The notes below the pieces were generated by a model. It was not told where the DNA came from. It saw only the letters and a list, made by a program, of their open reading frames with translations, and searched no databases. Below, in pieces: positions 53,306 to 62,353 of a stretch of 64,000 nucleotides of DNA (positions are counted from its first letter, which is position 1; every line of letters begins with the position of its first letter). This DNA comes from Aestuariibius sp. HNIBRBA575 (GTDB lineage: Bacteria; Pseudomonadota; Alphaproteobacteria; Rhodobacterales; Rhodobacteraceae), in the NCBI RefSeq assembly GCF_040932005.1, contig NZ_CP162414.1, positions 268,501 to 332,500 on the forward strand. Direction: 5' to 3'. Made by a program: the position numbers and the translations under genes.

Positions 53306-54184
53306 ATGAATATTGAAGATCTGATTGGACAGAATTTATTCCTGATTGTTTTGGCAATCTTCATCATCATTACGGTGATGGCAGGTGTGCGGATTGTTCC
53401 GCAAAGCCAGAAATTTGTCGTGGAACGGTTTGGCCGCCTGCGCGCGGTGCTTGGACCCGGCATCAATTTTATCATCCCGTTTCTGGATCGCGTGGCGCAC
53501 AAAGTGTCCGTTCTGGAACGCCAATTGCCCACCATGAGCCAAGACGCAATCACCAGCGACAACGTGTTGGTGCAGGTCGATACGTCGGTGTTTTACCGCA
53601 TTCTGGAACCTGAACGGACAGTTTACCGGATTCGCGATGTTGATGGCGCGATTGCCACCACAGTGGCCGGGATTGTGCGGGCTGAAATCGGTAAAATGGA
53701 ATTGGACGAAGTGCAATCCAACCGTGCGCAGTTGATCACACAGATCAAAACGCTGGTCGAAAGCGCTGTGGATGATTGGGGGATCGAAGTGACCCGTGCC
53801 GAGATTCTGGATGTGAATCTGGATCAGGCAACCCGCGATGCGATGCTGCAACAGCTGAACGCTGAACGGGCCCGTCGCGCCCAAGTGACCGAAGCCGAAG
53901 GGAAACGCCGTGCGGTTGAACTGGCGGCGGATGCGGATCTGTATGCGGCTCAAAAAACCGCCGAAGCACGCCGTGTGTCTGCGGATGCCGAAGCCTATGC
54001 AACCGGTGTCGTGGCCAAGGCGATTGCCGAAAACGGTCTGGAAGCCGCGCAATATCAGGTGGCCCTGAAGCAGGTCGAAGCCCTGAATAAGCTGGGCGAA
54101 AGCGAAGGCAGCTCAACCATTTTGGTCCCCGCCAATGCGCTAGAGGCGTTTGGTGATGCGTTCAAAATGTTGAAAGGTCGCTGA
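53306..54184 (+). CDS. SPFH/band-7 membrane protein (QmcA/stomatin-like)
   Basis: The 292-residue protein has one N-terminal membrane helix (about 10-28) and the SPFH domain (RIVPQSQKFVVERFGRLRAVLGPG, then VSVLERQLPTMSQDAITSDNVLVQVD). A long Ala/Glu-rich coiled coil (about 165-265) drives oligomerisation into ring-like scaffolds. Members regulate membrane proteases such as FtsH or organise lipid microdomains. It is followed 2 bases later by an NfeD gene, its usual partner. AGAGAG lies before ATG 53306. Confidence 0.92.
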   Translation: MNIEDLIGQNLFLIVLAIFIIITVMAGVRIVPQSQKFVVERFGRLRAVLGPGINFIIPFLDRVAHKVSVLERQLPTMSQDAITSDNVLVQVDTSVFYRILEPERTVYRIRDVDGAIATTVAGIVRAEIGKMELDEVQSNRAQLITQIKTLVESAVDDWGIEVTRAEILDVNLDQATRDAMLQQLNAERARRAQVTEAEGKRRAVELAADADLYAAQKTAEARRVSADAEAYATGVVAKAIAENGLEAAQYQVALKQVEALNKLGESEGSSTILVPANALEAFGDAFKMLKGR

Positions 54185-54186
54185 TC

Positions 54187-54459
54187 ATGGAGCTTTGGCA
54201 AGAATGGTGGACATGGATGGTGGCCGGGCTGGTGCTGGGCATCCTAGAAGTGCTGGCACCGGGCTATATCTTTCTCGGCTTTGCAGCCGGGGCCGTCGGT
54301 GTGGGCATTCTGACGATGTTTGGGCTGAGCGGTGTTAGCTTTCCCATGGTTCTGGTGATTTTTGCGGTGTTTTCATTGCTGTCATTTTTGCTGCTGCGCC
54401 GATTTTTAAGCGGCTCAACGACGGATGTGAAAATCGTCAAAGACGACATCAACGACTAA
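54187..54459 (+). CDS. NfeD-like membrane protein, short form
   Basis: A 90-residue protein with three hydrophobic segments (EWWTWMVAGLVLGILEVL, YIFLGFAAGAVGVGILTMFG, and FPMVLVIFAVFSLLSFLLLRRF), matching the membrane part of NfeD. The C-terminal OB-fold domain normally following is almost absent. It works with the SPFH protein encoded just upstream (2-base gap), probably as an oligomer partner at the inner membrane. It ends at a strong terminator. Confidence 0.87.
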   Translation: MELWQEWWTWMVAGLVLGILEVLAPGYIFLGFAAGAVGVGILTMFGLSGVSFPMVLVIFAVFSLLSFLLLRRFLSGSTTDVKIVKDDIND

Positions 54460-54466
54460 AGAAAAA

Positions 54467-54491
54467 GGCCGGTTGGGTCTACCAACCGGCC
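54467..54491. terminator. Bidirectional terminator (NfeD / pyrF)
   Basis: A perfect 10-bp stem (54467-54476 with 54482-54491) with 5-nt loop is preceded by AAAAA and so followed by T residues on the minus strand. It ends pyrF transcripts from the right and probably the SPFH-NfeD transcript. Confidence 0.85.
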
Positions 54492-54590
54492 AACTCTGCT
54501 TACCGCCACGAGGGTTATCGTGGGTACTGTCCAACCCTCACATTTCTGGCCCGTTTGCTTAAGGGGAAAGCGGCCGAACTTTTCCCAGAA
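54492..54590 (-). other. Structured pyrF 3' untranslated region
   Basis: Between the pyrF stop (54591) and its terminator lie about 100 bases with no gene. A 6-bp hairpin CCACGA/TCGTGG (around 54508-54525) is visible. It may be plain 3' UTR or the source of a small RNA. Confidence 0.35.
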
Positions 54591-55319
54591 TTAATGGTTA
54601 CGTCGAGTCGCTTGGGCAGAGCTTAATTCAGCCAGAATCGATTCTGTTGCAGCGCGCGGATCGGCGGCCTTCCAAATGGGACGTCCCACAACCACATGAT
54701 CGGCCCCGTTGGCGATCGCATCCGCTGGGGTTGTGACCCGTTTCTGATCCCCCAGATCGGCCCCAGCTGGACGCACGCCGGGGGTGACGATCAGCTTGCC
54801 CTCTGCCTCGGGCAGGGCGCGGATCAATGCGGCCTCTTGCGGTGAGGCGATCACGCCATCCGCCCCGTTGGACAGGGCCAAACCAGCGCGTTCCTGCACC
54901 AGATCAGTGATGTCGCCGGGTTTGATCAGGCCCGCATCCAGATCCGAGCGATCCAGCGAAGTCAGGATGGTGACCGCCAAAATCTTGGTGTCCGCATCGC
55001 CTTTGCCTTCGGCGGCGGCACGCACAACATGCGGATCCCCATGCACTGTTAGGAAATCCAGATTGAACTGCGCCAATCCGCGCACGGCGTTTTCGACCGT
55101 TGCGCCAATATCAAACAGCTTCATATCCAGAAAAATGCGTTTGCCGCGCTCTTGCTTTAGCTCATTTGCCAGCGCAAGCCCGCCCGTGGTCAACATGCCC
55201 AGCCCGATTTTGTAGAAACTGACGGCATCGCCCAACTTATCCGCGAGCGAAAGCCCCGCCAAAGCATTGGGAACATCCAAGGCAACAATCAAACGGTCAT
55301 CGGCGGTAGATTGGGACAT
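54591..55319 (-). CDS. pyrF: Orotidine 5'-phosphate decarboxylase
   Basis: Catalyses the last step of UMP synthesis. The 242-residue TIM-barrel protein has LIVALDVPN, the catalytic Asp-Lys-Asp network in FLDMKLFDIGATV, and the phosphate-binding VTPGVRPAGA and VVGRPIWKA loops. AAGGAG lies at good distance from ATG 55319. The longer open frame above it lacks support. The gene ends about 100 bases before a strong terminator. Confidence 0.96.
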   Translation of the reverse strand: MSQSTADDRLIVALDVPNALAGLSLADKLGDAVSFYKIGLGMLTTGGLALANELKQERGKRIFLDMKLFDIGATVENAVRGLAQFNLDFLTVHGDPHVVRAAAEGKGDADTKILAVTILTSLDRSDLDAGLIKPGDITDLVQERAGLALSNGADGVIASPQEAALIRALPEAEGKLIVTPGVRPAGADLGDQKRVTTPADAIANGADHVVVGRPIWKAADPRAATESILAELSSAQATRRNH

Positions 55320-55394
55320 GTGCGCACTCCTTATATATAGGCGCGTCCTAGCGTCTATGGGGCGGGGGTGCAATCAATCAGGCACAATGAAACG

Positions 55395-55535
55395 TTAGGA
55401 TTTGTTGTTGGTTTCCGCCGCGGCGCGATCCGTTTCGCGCATACATTCACGATCATGCGCCGCAAGCAATGCACGGGCTTTTTCGCTGAGGTGATCTGTT
55501 GTGGCCTGCGGGGCAGGCGGGGATGAGTTTAACAT
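55395..55535 (-). CDS. Possible 46-residue protein upstream of pyrF
   Basis: Minus-strand reading from ATG 55535 to TAA 55395 gives 46 residues: MLNSSPPAPQATTDHLSEKA.. then RALLAAHDRECMRETDRAAAE. GAGGGG lies about nine bases before the start. The middle forms an amphipathic charged helix. I do not recognise it. It lies in the 415-bp gap between pyrF and clpB. Confidence 0.5.
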   Translation of the reverse strand: MLNSSPPAPQATTDHLSEKARALLAAHDRECMRETDRAAAETNNKS

Positions 55536-55634
55536 GGCAGCGCCCCTCTAATTACAGTTTTAGTTTAATCGAAAAGGTTTGATTTAGACAGTCGAAACCT
55601 TGGTTAAACCCCTGTCTTTTTTGGCAAGGTTTTG

Positions 55635-55665
55635 GTTGAAAACACATCCCATGCCCCCCATATTT
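55635..55665 (+). promoter_or_regulatory. Heat-shock (RpoH-type) promoter of clpB
   Basis: GTTGAAA at 55635-55641, then 14 bases, then CCCCATAT at 55656-55663. This is close to the E. coli sigma-32 consensus CTTGAAA-N11-16-CCCCATnT. It lies about 70 bases upstream of the clpB start, which is itself a classic heat-shock gene. Confidence 0.65.
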
Positions 55666-55734
55666 TAACCGAGGCCCATTAGGGACGTGCCGCAAAGCGG
55701 GCGTTTTGTCAGGGCGCTTTAAAAGGAGAAAGCC

Positions 55735-58350
55735 ATGAACTTAGATAAGTTCACTGAGCGGTCACGCGGGTTTGTTCAAGCTGCGCAAACGATCGCTATG
55801 CGGGAAAGTCATCAGCGCATGACGCCCGAACATTTATTGAAAGCATTGATGGATGATGATCAGGGGCTGGCGGCCAATCTGATCAATCGCGCAGGCGGGG
55901 ATGCCGCGCGCGTCAAGCAGGCCATCGATACCGCATTGGATAAAATCCCGGCCGTCACCGGGGATGTGGGTCAGGTATATCTGGACTCTGCCACGGGCAA
56001 AGTTCTGGCCGAAGCTGAAAAGCTGGCCCAAAAGGCGGGCGATAGCTTTGTCCCGGTTGAACGGGTTTTGATGGCGTTGGCTTTGGTCAAATCCAAGGCC
56101 AAAGACGCGTTGGATGCTGGGCTGGTCACCGCCCAAGGCCTGAACGCGGCGATCAATGACATTCGCAAAGGTCGCACCGCGGATTCCGCCAGCGCCGAGG
56201 ATGGCTATGACGCACTAAAGAAGTACGCACATGACCTGACAGATGCGGCGCGCCAAGGCAAAATCGACCCCATCATTGGTCGCGACGAAGAAATCCGCCG
56301 CGCCATGCAGGTTCTGTCACGTCGCACCAAAAACAATCCGGTTTTGATCGGTGAACCCGGTGTTGGTAAAACCGCCATCGCCGAAGGTTTGGCCCTGCGG
56401 ATCGTCAATGGCGATGTGCCCGAAAGCCTGCGCAACAAACAATTGTTGGCGCTGGATATGGGCGCGTTGATTGCGGGCGCGAAATACCGTGGTGAATTCG
56501 AAGAGCGCCTAAAGGCTGTGCTGAACGAAGTGACGGAGGCTGCGGGTGAAATCATCCTGTTCATCGACGAAATGCACACATTGGTTGGTGCAGGCAAAGC
56601 CGACGGCGCGATGGATGCGGCGAACCTGATCAAACCGGCACTGGCGCGCGGGGAATTGCATTGTGTGGGCGCAACCACGTTGGATGAATACCGCAAATAC
56701 GTCGAAAAAGACGCGGCCTTGGCGCGGCGGTTCCAACCGATTGTGGTCGAAGAGCCCACCGTCGAGGACACGATCAGCATCCTGCGCGGCATTAAGGAAA
56801 AGTACGAATTGCACCACGGTGTCCGGATTTCCGACAGCGCCCTGGTGTCTGCGTCTACCCTGAGCCACCGCTATATCACCGACCGGTTTTTGCCAGACAA
56901 AGCGATCGATCTGGTGGACGAAGCCGCCAGCCGTTTGCGCATGGAAGTAGACAGCAAACCAGAAGAGCTGGATGCGTTGGACCGGGATATTCTGCAAAAG
57001 CAGATCGAAGCCGAAGCCCTGCGCAAAGAAGACGATACCGGGTCCGTGGATCGTCTGGACAAGTTGGAAAAAGAGCTGGCCAATTTGCAGGATCGCAGTG
57101 CCGAACTGACCGCCCGCTGGCAGTCAGAACGCGACCGTTTGGAAGGCACGCGTGGGTTAAAGGAACAGCTGGATCGCGCACGTGCTGATCTGGATATCGC
57201 CAAACGTGACGGCAATCTCGCCCGCGCGGGCGAGCTGTCTTATGGGATTATTCCGGGGCTGGAAAAACAGCTGGGCGAAGCCGAAGAGGCCGAAGATGAC
57301 GTGATGGTCGAAGAGGCGGTGCGCCCCGAACAGATCGCCAGCGTGGTTGAACGTTGGACCGGCATTCCGACATCCAAAATGTTGGAAGGCGAGCGGGACA
57401 AATTGCTGCGCATGGAAGATGACCTGCACAAACGGGTGATCGGTCAGCAATCTGCGGTGCGGGCTGTGTCCAATGCGGTGCGCCGGGCGCGGGCTGGGTT
57501 GAACGACGAAAACCGTCCACTGGGATCGTTTCTGTTCCTTGGGCCAACGGGTGTCGGGAAAACCGAATTGACCAAAGCGGTTGCCGAATTCCTGTTTGAC
57601 GATGACAGCGCGATGGTGCGGATCGACATGTCCGAATTCATGGAAAAACACGCTGTTGCACGGCTGATCGGCGCGCCTCCGGGTTATGTCGGCTACGAAG
57701 AGGGCGGCGTTTTGACCGAAGCGGTGCGGCGCAGGCCCTATCAGGTGGTGCTGTTCGATGAGGTCGAAAAGGCCCATCCAGACGTGTTCAACGTGTTGTT
57801 GCAGGTGCTGGATGACGGGGTGCTGACCGATGGTCATGGCCGCAGCGTGGATTTCAAACAGACGTTGATTATCCTGACCAGCAATCTGGGGGCCCAAGCC
57901 CTGAGCCAATTGCCAGAAGGCGCGGATGCGGCGGATGCGAAACGGGATGTGATGGATGCGGTGCGCGCCCATTTCCGCCCGGAATTCCTGAACCGGCTGG
58001 ATGAAACCATCATCTTTGACCGGCTGGCTCGTGTGGACATGGACGGTATCGTCGATATTCAACTGGATCGGTTGGGGCGTCGGTTGGCGTCGCGCAAGAT
58101 CACGTTGGATTTGGATGATGCGGCGCGTAAATGGCTGGCCGACGAGGGTTATGATCCTGTCTTTGGGGCGCGGCCTTTGAAACGGGTTATTCAGCGGGCC
58201 TTGCAGGACCAATTGGCCGAAATGATCCTGGCCGGGGATGTTCTGGATGGGCAAACCGTATCTGTTGAGGCAGGGGCGGATGGCCTGATCGTTGGGGATC
58301 GGGTCAGCAGTTCGACCCGGCAGCCACCAGATGATGCCGTGGTTCACTAA
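55735..58350 (+). CDS. clpB: ATP-dependent chaperone ClpB
   Basis: The 871-residue AAA+ disaggregase works with DnaK to resolve protein aggregates. It has the N-terminal double Clp-N domain (1-145), NBD1 with Walker A GEPGVGKT (about 206-213), the ClpB-specific coiled-coil middle domain (about 410-530, [19 protein letters not shown]), NBD2 with GPTGVGKT and [15 protein letters not shown], and the D2 small domain. AAAAGGAGA precedes the ATG. An RpoH-like promoter lies upstream, and a strong terminator follows. Confidence 0.98.
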   Translation: MNLDKFTERSRGFVQAAQTIAMRESHQRMTPEHLLKALMDDDQGLAANLINRAGGDAARVKQAIDTALDKIPAVTGDVGQVYLDSATGKVLAEAEKLAQKAGDSFVPVERVLMALALVKSKAKDALDAGLVTAQGLNAAINDIRKGRTADSASAEDGYDALKKYAHDLTDAARQGKIDPIIGRDEEIRRAMQVLSRRTKNNPVLIGEPGVGKTAIAEGLALRIVNGDVPESLRNKQLLALDMGALIAGAKYRGEFEERLKAVLNEVTEAAGEIILFIDEMHTLVGAGKADGAMDAANLIKPALARGELHCVGATTLDEYRKYVEKDAALARRFQPIVVEEPTVEDTISILRGIKEKYELHHGVRISDSALVSASTLSHRYITDRFLPDKAIDLVDEAASRLRMEVDSKPEELDALDRDILQKQIEAEALRKEDDTGSVDRLDKLEKELANLQDRSAELTARWQSERDRLEGTRGLKEQLDRARADLDIAKRDGNLARAGELSYGIIPGLEKQLGEAEEAEDDVMVEEAVRPEQIASVVERWTGIPTSKMLEGERDKLLRMEDDLHKRVIGQQSAVRAVSNAVRRARAGLNDENRPLGSFLFLGPTGVGKTELTKAVAEFLFDDDSAMVRIDMSEFMEKHAVARLIGAPPGYVGYEEGGVLTEAVRRRPYQVVLFDEVEKAHPDVFNVLLQVLDDGVLTDGHGRSVDFKQTLIILTSNLGAQALSQLPEGADAADAKRDVMDAVRAHFRPEFLNRLDETIIFDRLARVDMDGIVDIQLDRLGRRLASRKITLDLDDAARKWLADEGYDPVFGARPLKRVIQRALQDQLAEMILAGDVLDGQTVSVEAGADGLIVGDRVSSSTRQPPDDAVVH

Positions 58351-58352
58351 TA

Positions 58353-58380
58353 AAAAGGGCGCCCAATGTGGCGCCCTTTT
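58353..58380 (+). terminator. Intrinsic terminator of clpB
   Basis: An 11-bp perfect stem (58353-58363 with 58370-58380) with a 6-nt loop and T-run, directly after the clpB stop. It also lies downstream of the convergent RTX gene. Confidence 0.85.
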
Positions 58381-58401
58381 GCGTTGATGTCGTTGGGGTG
58401 A

Positions 58402-59598
58402 TCAGAAGAGGAAATCGCCGAGCGCAACATCAGCAATGTTCACCCCTTCGAGGGTCAGGATTTCACCCGTGGCAAAAGAAATCACCATATCCGCCCCGCT
58501 ATCGGTATAAGTGGCGGTTGGATTCAGCACATCGATGCCAAAATCGGTCAGATCGATCTGGTCCTCACCCGACACAAAATCGGTGATCCGATCGCTGCCG
58601 CCCCCCAACTCAAAGACAAACGTATCTGCGTCACTGCCGCCGGTCAGAACGTCGTTGCCCGCATCGCCGTTCAGCGTGTCACTGCCGGAATTCCCGTTCA
58701 GCCGGTCATTTTGTCTGCCACCATTCAAGGTGTCATCCCCAGAGCCACCCCAGATCCGGTCGTTGGAATTGCCGCCATCAATGATGTCATTGTCGGCCCC
58801 GCCATAGATTTCGTCTTTGCCGGATCCGCCATCGATGACATCTGCGCCGTCATCCCCGTAAATCGTGTCATTGTTGCCGTCGCCGCGGATCGTGTCATCC
58901 CCGTCACCACCATGGATCAGATCATGGCCGGTGCCGCCGCGCAGGTCATCATCGCCTTGGCCGCCATAGATTTCATCGCTGGATTTATCGCCCCGGATCA
59001 GATCATCGCCGTCATCCCCATAAAGCGTATCCGCGCCGTTGCCACCATTGATGTGATCGTTGTCGTCCCCGCCATAAATCAGGTCATTCCCCGATCCGCC
59101 GACCAATTTGTCATTCCCGGCAAATCCGTTGACCACATCATGGCCACCCATGGCGTGGATTTCGTCAGCGTCGCTGGTGCCGGTCAGAATGTCTGCACCA
59201 CCCGTTGGGCCCGTTGCGACCGGCGCGCTGACAGAAACGGTGTAGTCCAATTCAGCAGCGATGCTTTCGACCGCGAAATAGTAGGTTTCCAACGGGTCGG
59301 GCGTGAACGTAATTGACCCCGACGTAGAGCTGATCGTGGTCGTGCCGGATGGGCCTTCTATGATCAGATACAGCGTCAGGCCAAAGGCCAGCAATGGCAG
59401 GCCGTCATGGTTGGTCAATGTGATGTCTGTCGGCGCTGTGCCCGTTGGCACCAACGCCACCGCGTCATAGCTGTCTTCTAGTGAAAACGGCGCCAGCGAT
59501 CCCGTAAAGGTATCCCCGCTGCCAATGGTAAATGGTGTGAAGGCGCGCGATGCAAACGAATCTGCGGCTTCTCCGTCAATTTCATAAAAGTCAGCCAT
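58402..59598 (-). CDS. RTX-repeat type I secretion-like protein
   Basis: The 398-residue acidic protein has no signal peptide. Residues 1-135 form a beta-rich PPC-like domain (with FTGSLAPFSLEDSYD and TYYFAVESIAAELDYTVSV). Around 140-330 are about 20 GGxGxDxxx nonapeptide repeats, and the C-terminal end (DADTFVFELGGGSDRITDFVSGEDQIDLTDFG and later) is the conserved secretion-end module of RTX proteins. GGGGAAA precedes the ATG. No type I secretion ABC/MFP genes are in the window. The divergent region to 59873 contains a 7-bp CTGGGGG/CCCCCAG hairpin (59633-59649). Confidence 0.85.
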   Translation of the reverse strand: MADFYEIDGEAADSFASRAFTPFTIGSGDTFTGSLAPFSLEDSYDAVALVPTGTAPTDITLTNHDGLPLLAFGLTLYLIIEGPSGTTTISSTSGSITFTPDPLETYYFAVESIAAELDYTVSVSAPVATGPTGGADILTGTSDADEIHAMGGHDVVNGFAGNDKLVGGSGNDLIYGGDDNDHINGGNGADTLYGDDGDDLIRGDKSSDEIYGGQGDDDLRGGTGHDLIHGGDGDDTIRGDGNNDTIYGDDGADVIDGGSGKDEIYGGADNDIIDGGNSNDRIWGGSGDDTLNGGRQNDRLNGNSGSDTLNGDAGNDVLTGGSDADTFVFELGGGSDRITDFVSGEDQIDLTDFGIDVLNPTATYTDSGADMVISFATGEILTLEGVNIADVALGDFLF

Positions 59599-59873
59599 TC
59601 ATATTTCCCCAGTTTACAGGATCTGACCGTCGCTGGGGGTGGCCCCCAGTTTCAGCACGCCCTGAAAATACCCAGCCCAAATTGAGCGTTAAATAACCGA
59701 TAGGCTGAACCAGCCCCGCCAAATTCTTTTGTTATTCAGGTAGGTATAGCTGATTCCATTGATTGTGCAAAAACTGTGGCGATATTGTGATGGAATGTGG
59801 GCGCAATCCCGATGGTGTCCGTGGATTGATGCGTTATGGTTAACGCTGAGCTGTAAATAAGCAGGACGCGATT

Positions 59874-61379
59874 ATGTTGATCATGAATATTGCCACCGGA
59901 ACCATCCAATTTTTGGCGCTTGCCTTTATTTTTGTGATTGGCGTTTTGGTCGTAGCGGCGGGGGTATTGTACATTCTTGACCGGCTTCAGGCCCATGATG
60001 CGATCCGGCGAAATTACCCGGTGATCGGACGGTTTCGGCACCTGTTTTCCAGTCTTGGGGAATTTTTTCGTCAGTATTTCTTTGCGATGGACCGCGAAGA
60101 AATGCCGTTTAACCGCGCCCAACGGGACTGGGTCACACATGCCGGGCAGGGCAGTTCAAACACGGTGGCGTTTGGGTCCACCCGCAGCTTGGCAGTGCCG
60201 GGAACGCCGATTTTTGTGAACGCGGCTTTTCCTCCACTGGATGGGCAATTTGCCAAAACCGCACAGATGACGATCGGCCCGACTGCGCGCGCGCCTTATG
60301 TGGCGCCGTCGATTTATAACCTGTCGGGCATGTCCTATGGCGCGATATCTAAACCCGCAGTTCAGGCGTTGAGCCGCGGATGTGCCAAGGCCGGGATTTG
60401 GATGAATACCGGAGAAGGCGGGCTGAGCCCGTATCATCTGGAAGGGGGCTGTGACATCGTTTTTCAAATCGGCACCGCCAAATATGGTGTGCGCGATAAT
60501 GATGGTCGGCTGGATGACGATAAACTGCGCGCTGTGGCCGCCCATGATCAGGTCAAAATGATCGAAGTGAAGCTGGCCCAAGGCGCCAAACCCGGCAAGG
60601 GCGGCATTTTACCGGGCGAAAAAATCTCGGATGAAATTTCGGCCATCCGTGGTATCAGCAAAGGCCAAGACAGCCTATCGCCCAACCGCCATGCGGAAAT
60701 CGATGATTGGGGTGATCTGTTGGATTTTGTCGCCCATGTCCGTGATGTGTCTGGTCTGCCCGTCGGGATCAAAACGGTGATGGGCGCCGAAGCTCCGTTC
60801 CGAGAGCTGTTCGCGCTGATCAACGCACGCGGGGCCGACAGCGCCCCGGATTTCATCACCTTGGATGGGGGCGAAGGCGGCACCGGTGCATCGCCCATGC
60901 CGTTGATGGATCTGGTGGGCGTGTCGATCCGCGAAGCATTGCCCCGGATCAGCGATTTGCGCGACGAATATGGGCTGCATGACCGCATCCGGATTGTGGC
61001 CAGCGGTAAATTGGTCAATCCCGGCGATGTGGCCTGGGCCTTATGTGCGGGGGCGGATTTTGTCGCTTCTGCGCGTGGATTTATGTTCAGCCTTGGCTGT
61101 ATTCAGGCGTTGAAATGCAACAAAAACACCTGTCCGACCGGGATCACCACCCATGATCCCCGATTCCAGCAGGGATTAGTGGTCGAGGATAAATGGCAGC
61201 GGGTCGCGCGCTATGCCAAGGCAATCACCAAAGAGGTCGAAACCATCGCCCATTCAGTGGGTGTGACCGAACCACGCCAGATGCGTCGCCGTCATGTGCG
61301 GATTGTGCAGCCGGATGGGACGTCGATCCCGCTGAATCAGCTGCAACCGCGTCACGATCAGATCGACATCAACGCATAA
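59874..61379 (+). CDS. Membrane-anchored FMN-binding glutamate synthase domain protein
   Basis: The 501-residue protein has one or two N-terminal hydrophobic helices (about 10-36, FLALAFIFVIGVLVVAAGVLYIL) and a GltB-type FMN barrel: YGAISKPAVQALS, MNTGEGGLSPYH, LDGGEGGTGASP, and the [3Fe-4S] ligands in CIQALKCNKNTCPTGI. There is no glutamine amidotransferase domain, so ammonia or an internal donor would be needed. Such stand-alone proteins are frequent in Proteobacteria with unproven substrate. ATG 59874 has only a weak ribosome site. Its last 22 bases overlap a convergent gene. Confidence 0.85.
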   Translation: MLIMNIATGTIQFLALAFIFVIGVLVVAAGVLYILDRLQAHDAIRRNYPVIGRFRHLFSSLGEFFRQYFFAMDREEMPFNRAQRDWVTHAGQGSSNTVAFGSTRSLAVPGTPIFVNAAFPPLDGQFAKTAQMTIGPTARAPYVAPSIYNLSGMSYGAISKPAVQALSRGCAKAGIWMNTGEGGLSPYHLEGGCDIVFQIGTAKYGVRDNDGRLDDDKLRAVAAHDQVKMIEVKLAQGAKPGKGGILPGEKISDEISAIRGISKGQDSLSPNRHAEIDDWGDLLDFVAHVRDVSGLPVGIKTVMGAEAPFRELFALINARGADSAPDFITLDGGEGGTGASPMPLMDLVGVSIREALPRISDLRDEYGLHDRIRIVASGKLVNPGDVAWALCAGADFVASARGFMFSLGCIQALKCNKNTCPTGITTHDPRFQQGLVVEDKWQRVARYAKAITKEVETIAHSVGVTEPRQMRRRHVRIVQPDGTSIPLNQLQPRHDQIDINA

Positions 61380-61741
61380 TTTGGGGCCAATGCGCACAGA
61401 ACCAACGCCGCCGCGATGGTGGCAAATGTCGCCTCAAATGGCCGCAATTTGGGGTGGCTGTTTAACGCGGTCAGCGCCAAGGCCGCTCCAGCATTGGACA
61501 CGATCCCAAAGGCAATAACGTTCCACGGCATTCGGCCTGACAAAGCTTCGTATAGGCCAAATCCATAAGCGACGCACAGCGACAGGATCGCGATACTATA
61601 AAGCCGGTAAATCAACGGGTTGTCCCCGTATAGCGACATCACATTGTTCAACGCTTTGGTCGGGGCCATCATAAAAGGGCGCACCAACAGCGCCAAAGAC
61701 AGGCCAATTTTTAGGATCAATAAAAGAGCGAGGAAATTCAT
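61358..61741 (-). CDS. Small four-helix membrane protein of unknown function
   Basis: The 127-residue protein has about four membrane helices (LALLLILKIGLSLALLV, YRLYSIAILSLCVAYGFGL, WNVIAFGIVSNAGAALALTAL, and FATIAAALVLCALA). I do not recognise the family. It is divergent from the HxlR regulator gene, with the gap containing a dyad, so it is a likely target of that regulator. It overlaps the end of the glutamate-synthase-like gene by 22 bases. Confidence 0.65.
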   Translation of the reverse strand: MNFLALLLILKIGLSLALLVRPFMMAPTKALNNVMSLYGDNPLIYRLYSIAILSLCVAYGFGLYEALSGRMPWNVIAFGIVSNAGAALALTALNSHPKLRPFEATFATIAAALVLCALAPNYALMSI

Positions 61742-61764
61742 GGCTTCACCTGAGTCTTAATTTT

Positions 61765-61795
61765 GAACTCAGCTAGAAATAGTGTAACTGGGTTC
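61765..61795. promoter_or_regulatory. Dyad between the small membrane gene and the HxlR gene
   Basis: GAACTCAG (61765-61772) and CTGGGTTC (61788-61795) form an imperfect inverted repeat (one mismatch) with a 15-base spacer. A further AACTCAG lies at about 61804-61810. HxlR regulators bind such sites as dimers, so autoregulation and control of the divergent gene are likely. Confidence 0.45.
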
Positions 61796-61797
61796 GT

Positions 61798-62277
61798 ATG
61801 TCAAACTCAGAATCACTCCGAACCCGCGCCCCTATTGATACAGACACTTGCGGCCTGGCCCGCGCCAGCGAGGTGTTGGGGGATCGATGGGTCCTGCTGA
61901 TCCTACGCGAGCTGTTTTATAACGTGGGCCGTTTCGAAGATATTCGCGCCGAAATTCCAGTGCCTAAATCGGTATTATCCACGCGACTGGCCCGGTTGAT
62001 CGAACAGGGATTGGTCGAAAAACGCCCCTACAAACCCGAAGCGGGCCGCGAACGTATGGCCTATCATTTGACAGAGATGGGGCTTGATCTGGCGCATACT
62101 TTTTTGGCGTTGCTGGAATGGGGCAATCGGCATTTGGTGGACGGCGTACAAATCGCCGCCAAAGACAAACACAGCAAACGGAAATTGCGCGTCGCGATGA
62201 TCGACGAAACCACGGGCGCAGAAGCGCCTATATATAATGTGCGCCTGCGTGTGGATGACGACAGTATCCCCGATTGA
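61798..62277 (+). CDS. HxlR-family winged-helix transcriptional regulator
   Basis: The 159-residue protein has the HxlR core near residues 17-120: DTCGLARASEVLGDRWVLLILRELFYNVGRFEDIR, recognition helix PKSVLSTRLARLIEQGLV, and wing YHLTEMGLDL. Members sense aldehydes, redox or quinones through the conserved Cys (Cys19). It is divergent from a small membrane protein and upstream of msrPQ, so oxidative-stress control of either is plausible but unproven. There is no strong Shine-Dalgarno at ATG 61798. Confidence 0.9.
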   Translation: MSNSESLRTRAPIDTDTCGLARASEVLGDRWVLLILRELFYNVGRFEDIRAEIPVPKSVLSTRLARLIEQGLVEKRPYKPEAGRERMAYHLTEMGLDLAHTFLALLEWGNRHLVDGVQIAAKDKHSKRKLRVAMIDETTGAEAPIYNVRLRVDDDSIPD

Positions 62278-62314
62278 AGCATTTCCAACGGGAACGTGAC
62301 ACCATGTGTAAGGA

Positions 62315-62353
62315 CTTTCGGTTTATGACGCTTAAGTAAGAGAGAACCGAAAG
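62315..62353 (+). promoter_or_regulatory. Leader hairpin that overlaps the msrP ribosome-binding site
   Basis: A perfect 9-bp stem pairs CTTTCGGTT (62315-62323) with AACCGAAAG (62345-62353), with a 21-base loop. Its 3' arm covers AAAG of the msrP Shine-Dalgarno AAAGGAG (62350-62356). Folding would hide part of the ribosome site; inference only. Confidence 0.45.

Noticed and set aside
57157..58347. Open frame on the minus strand over clpB
   Set aside because: Antisense of conserved ClpB NBD2; no ribosome site and no recognisable motifs.
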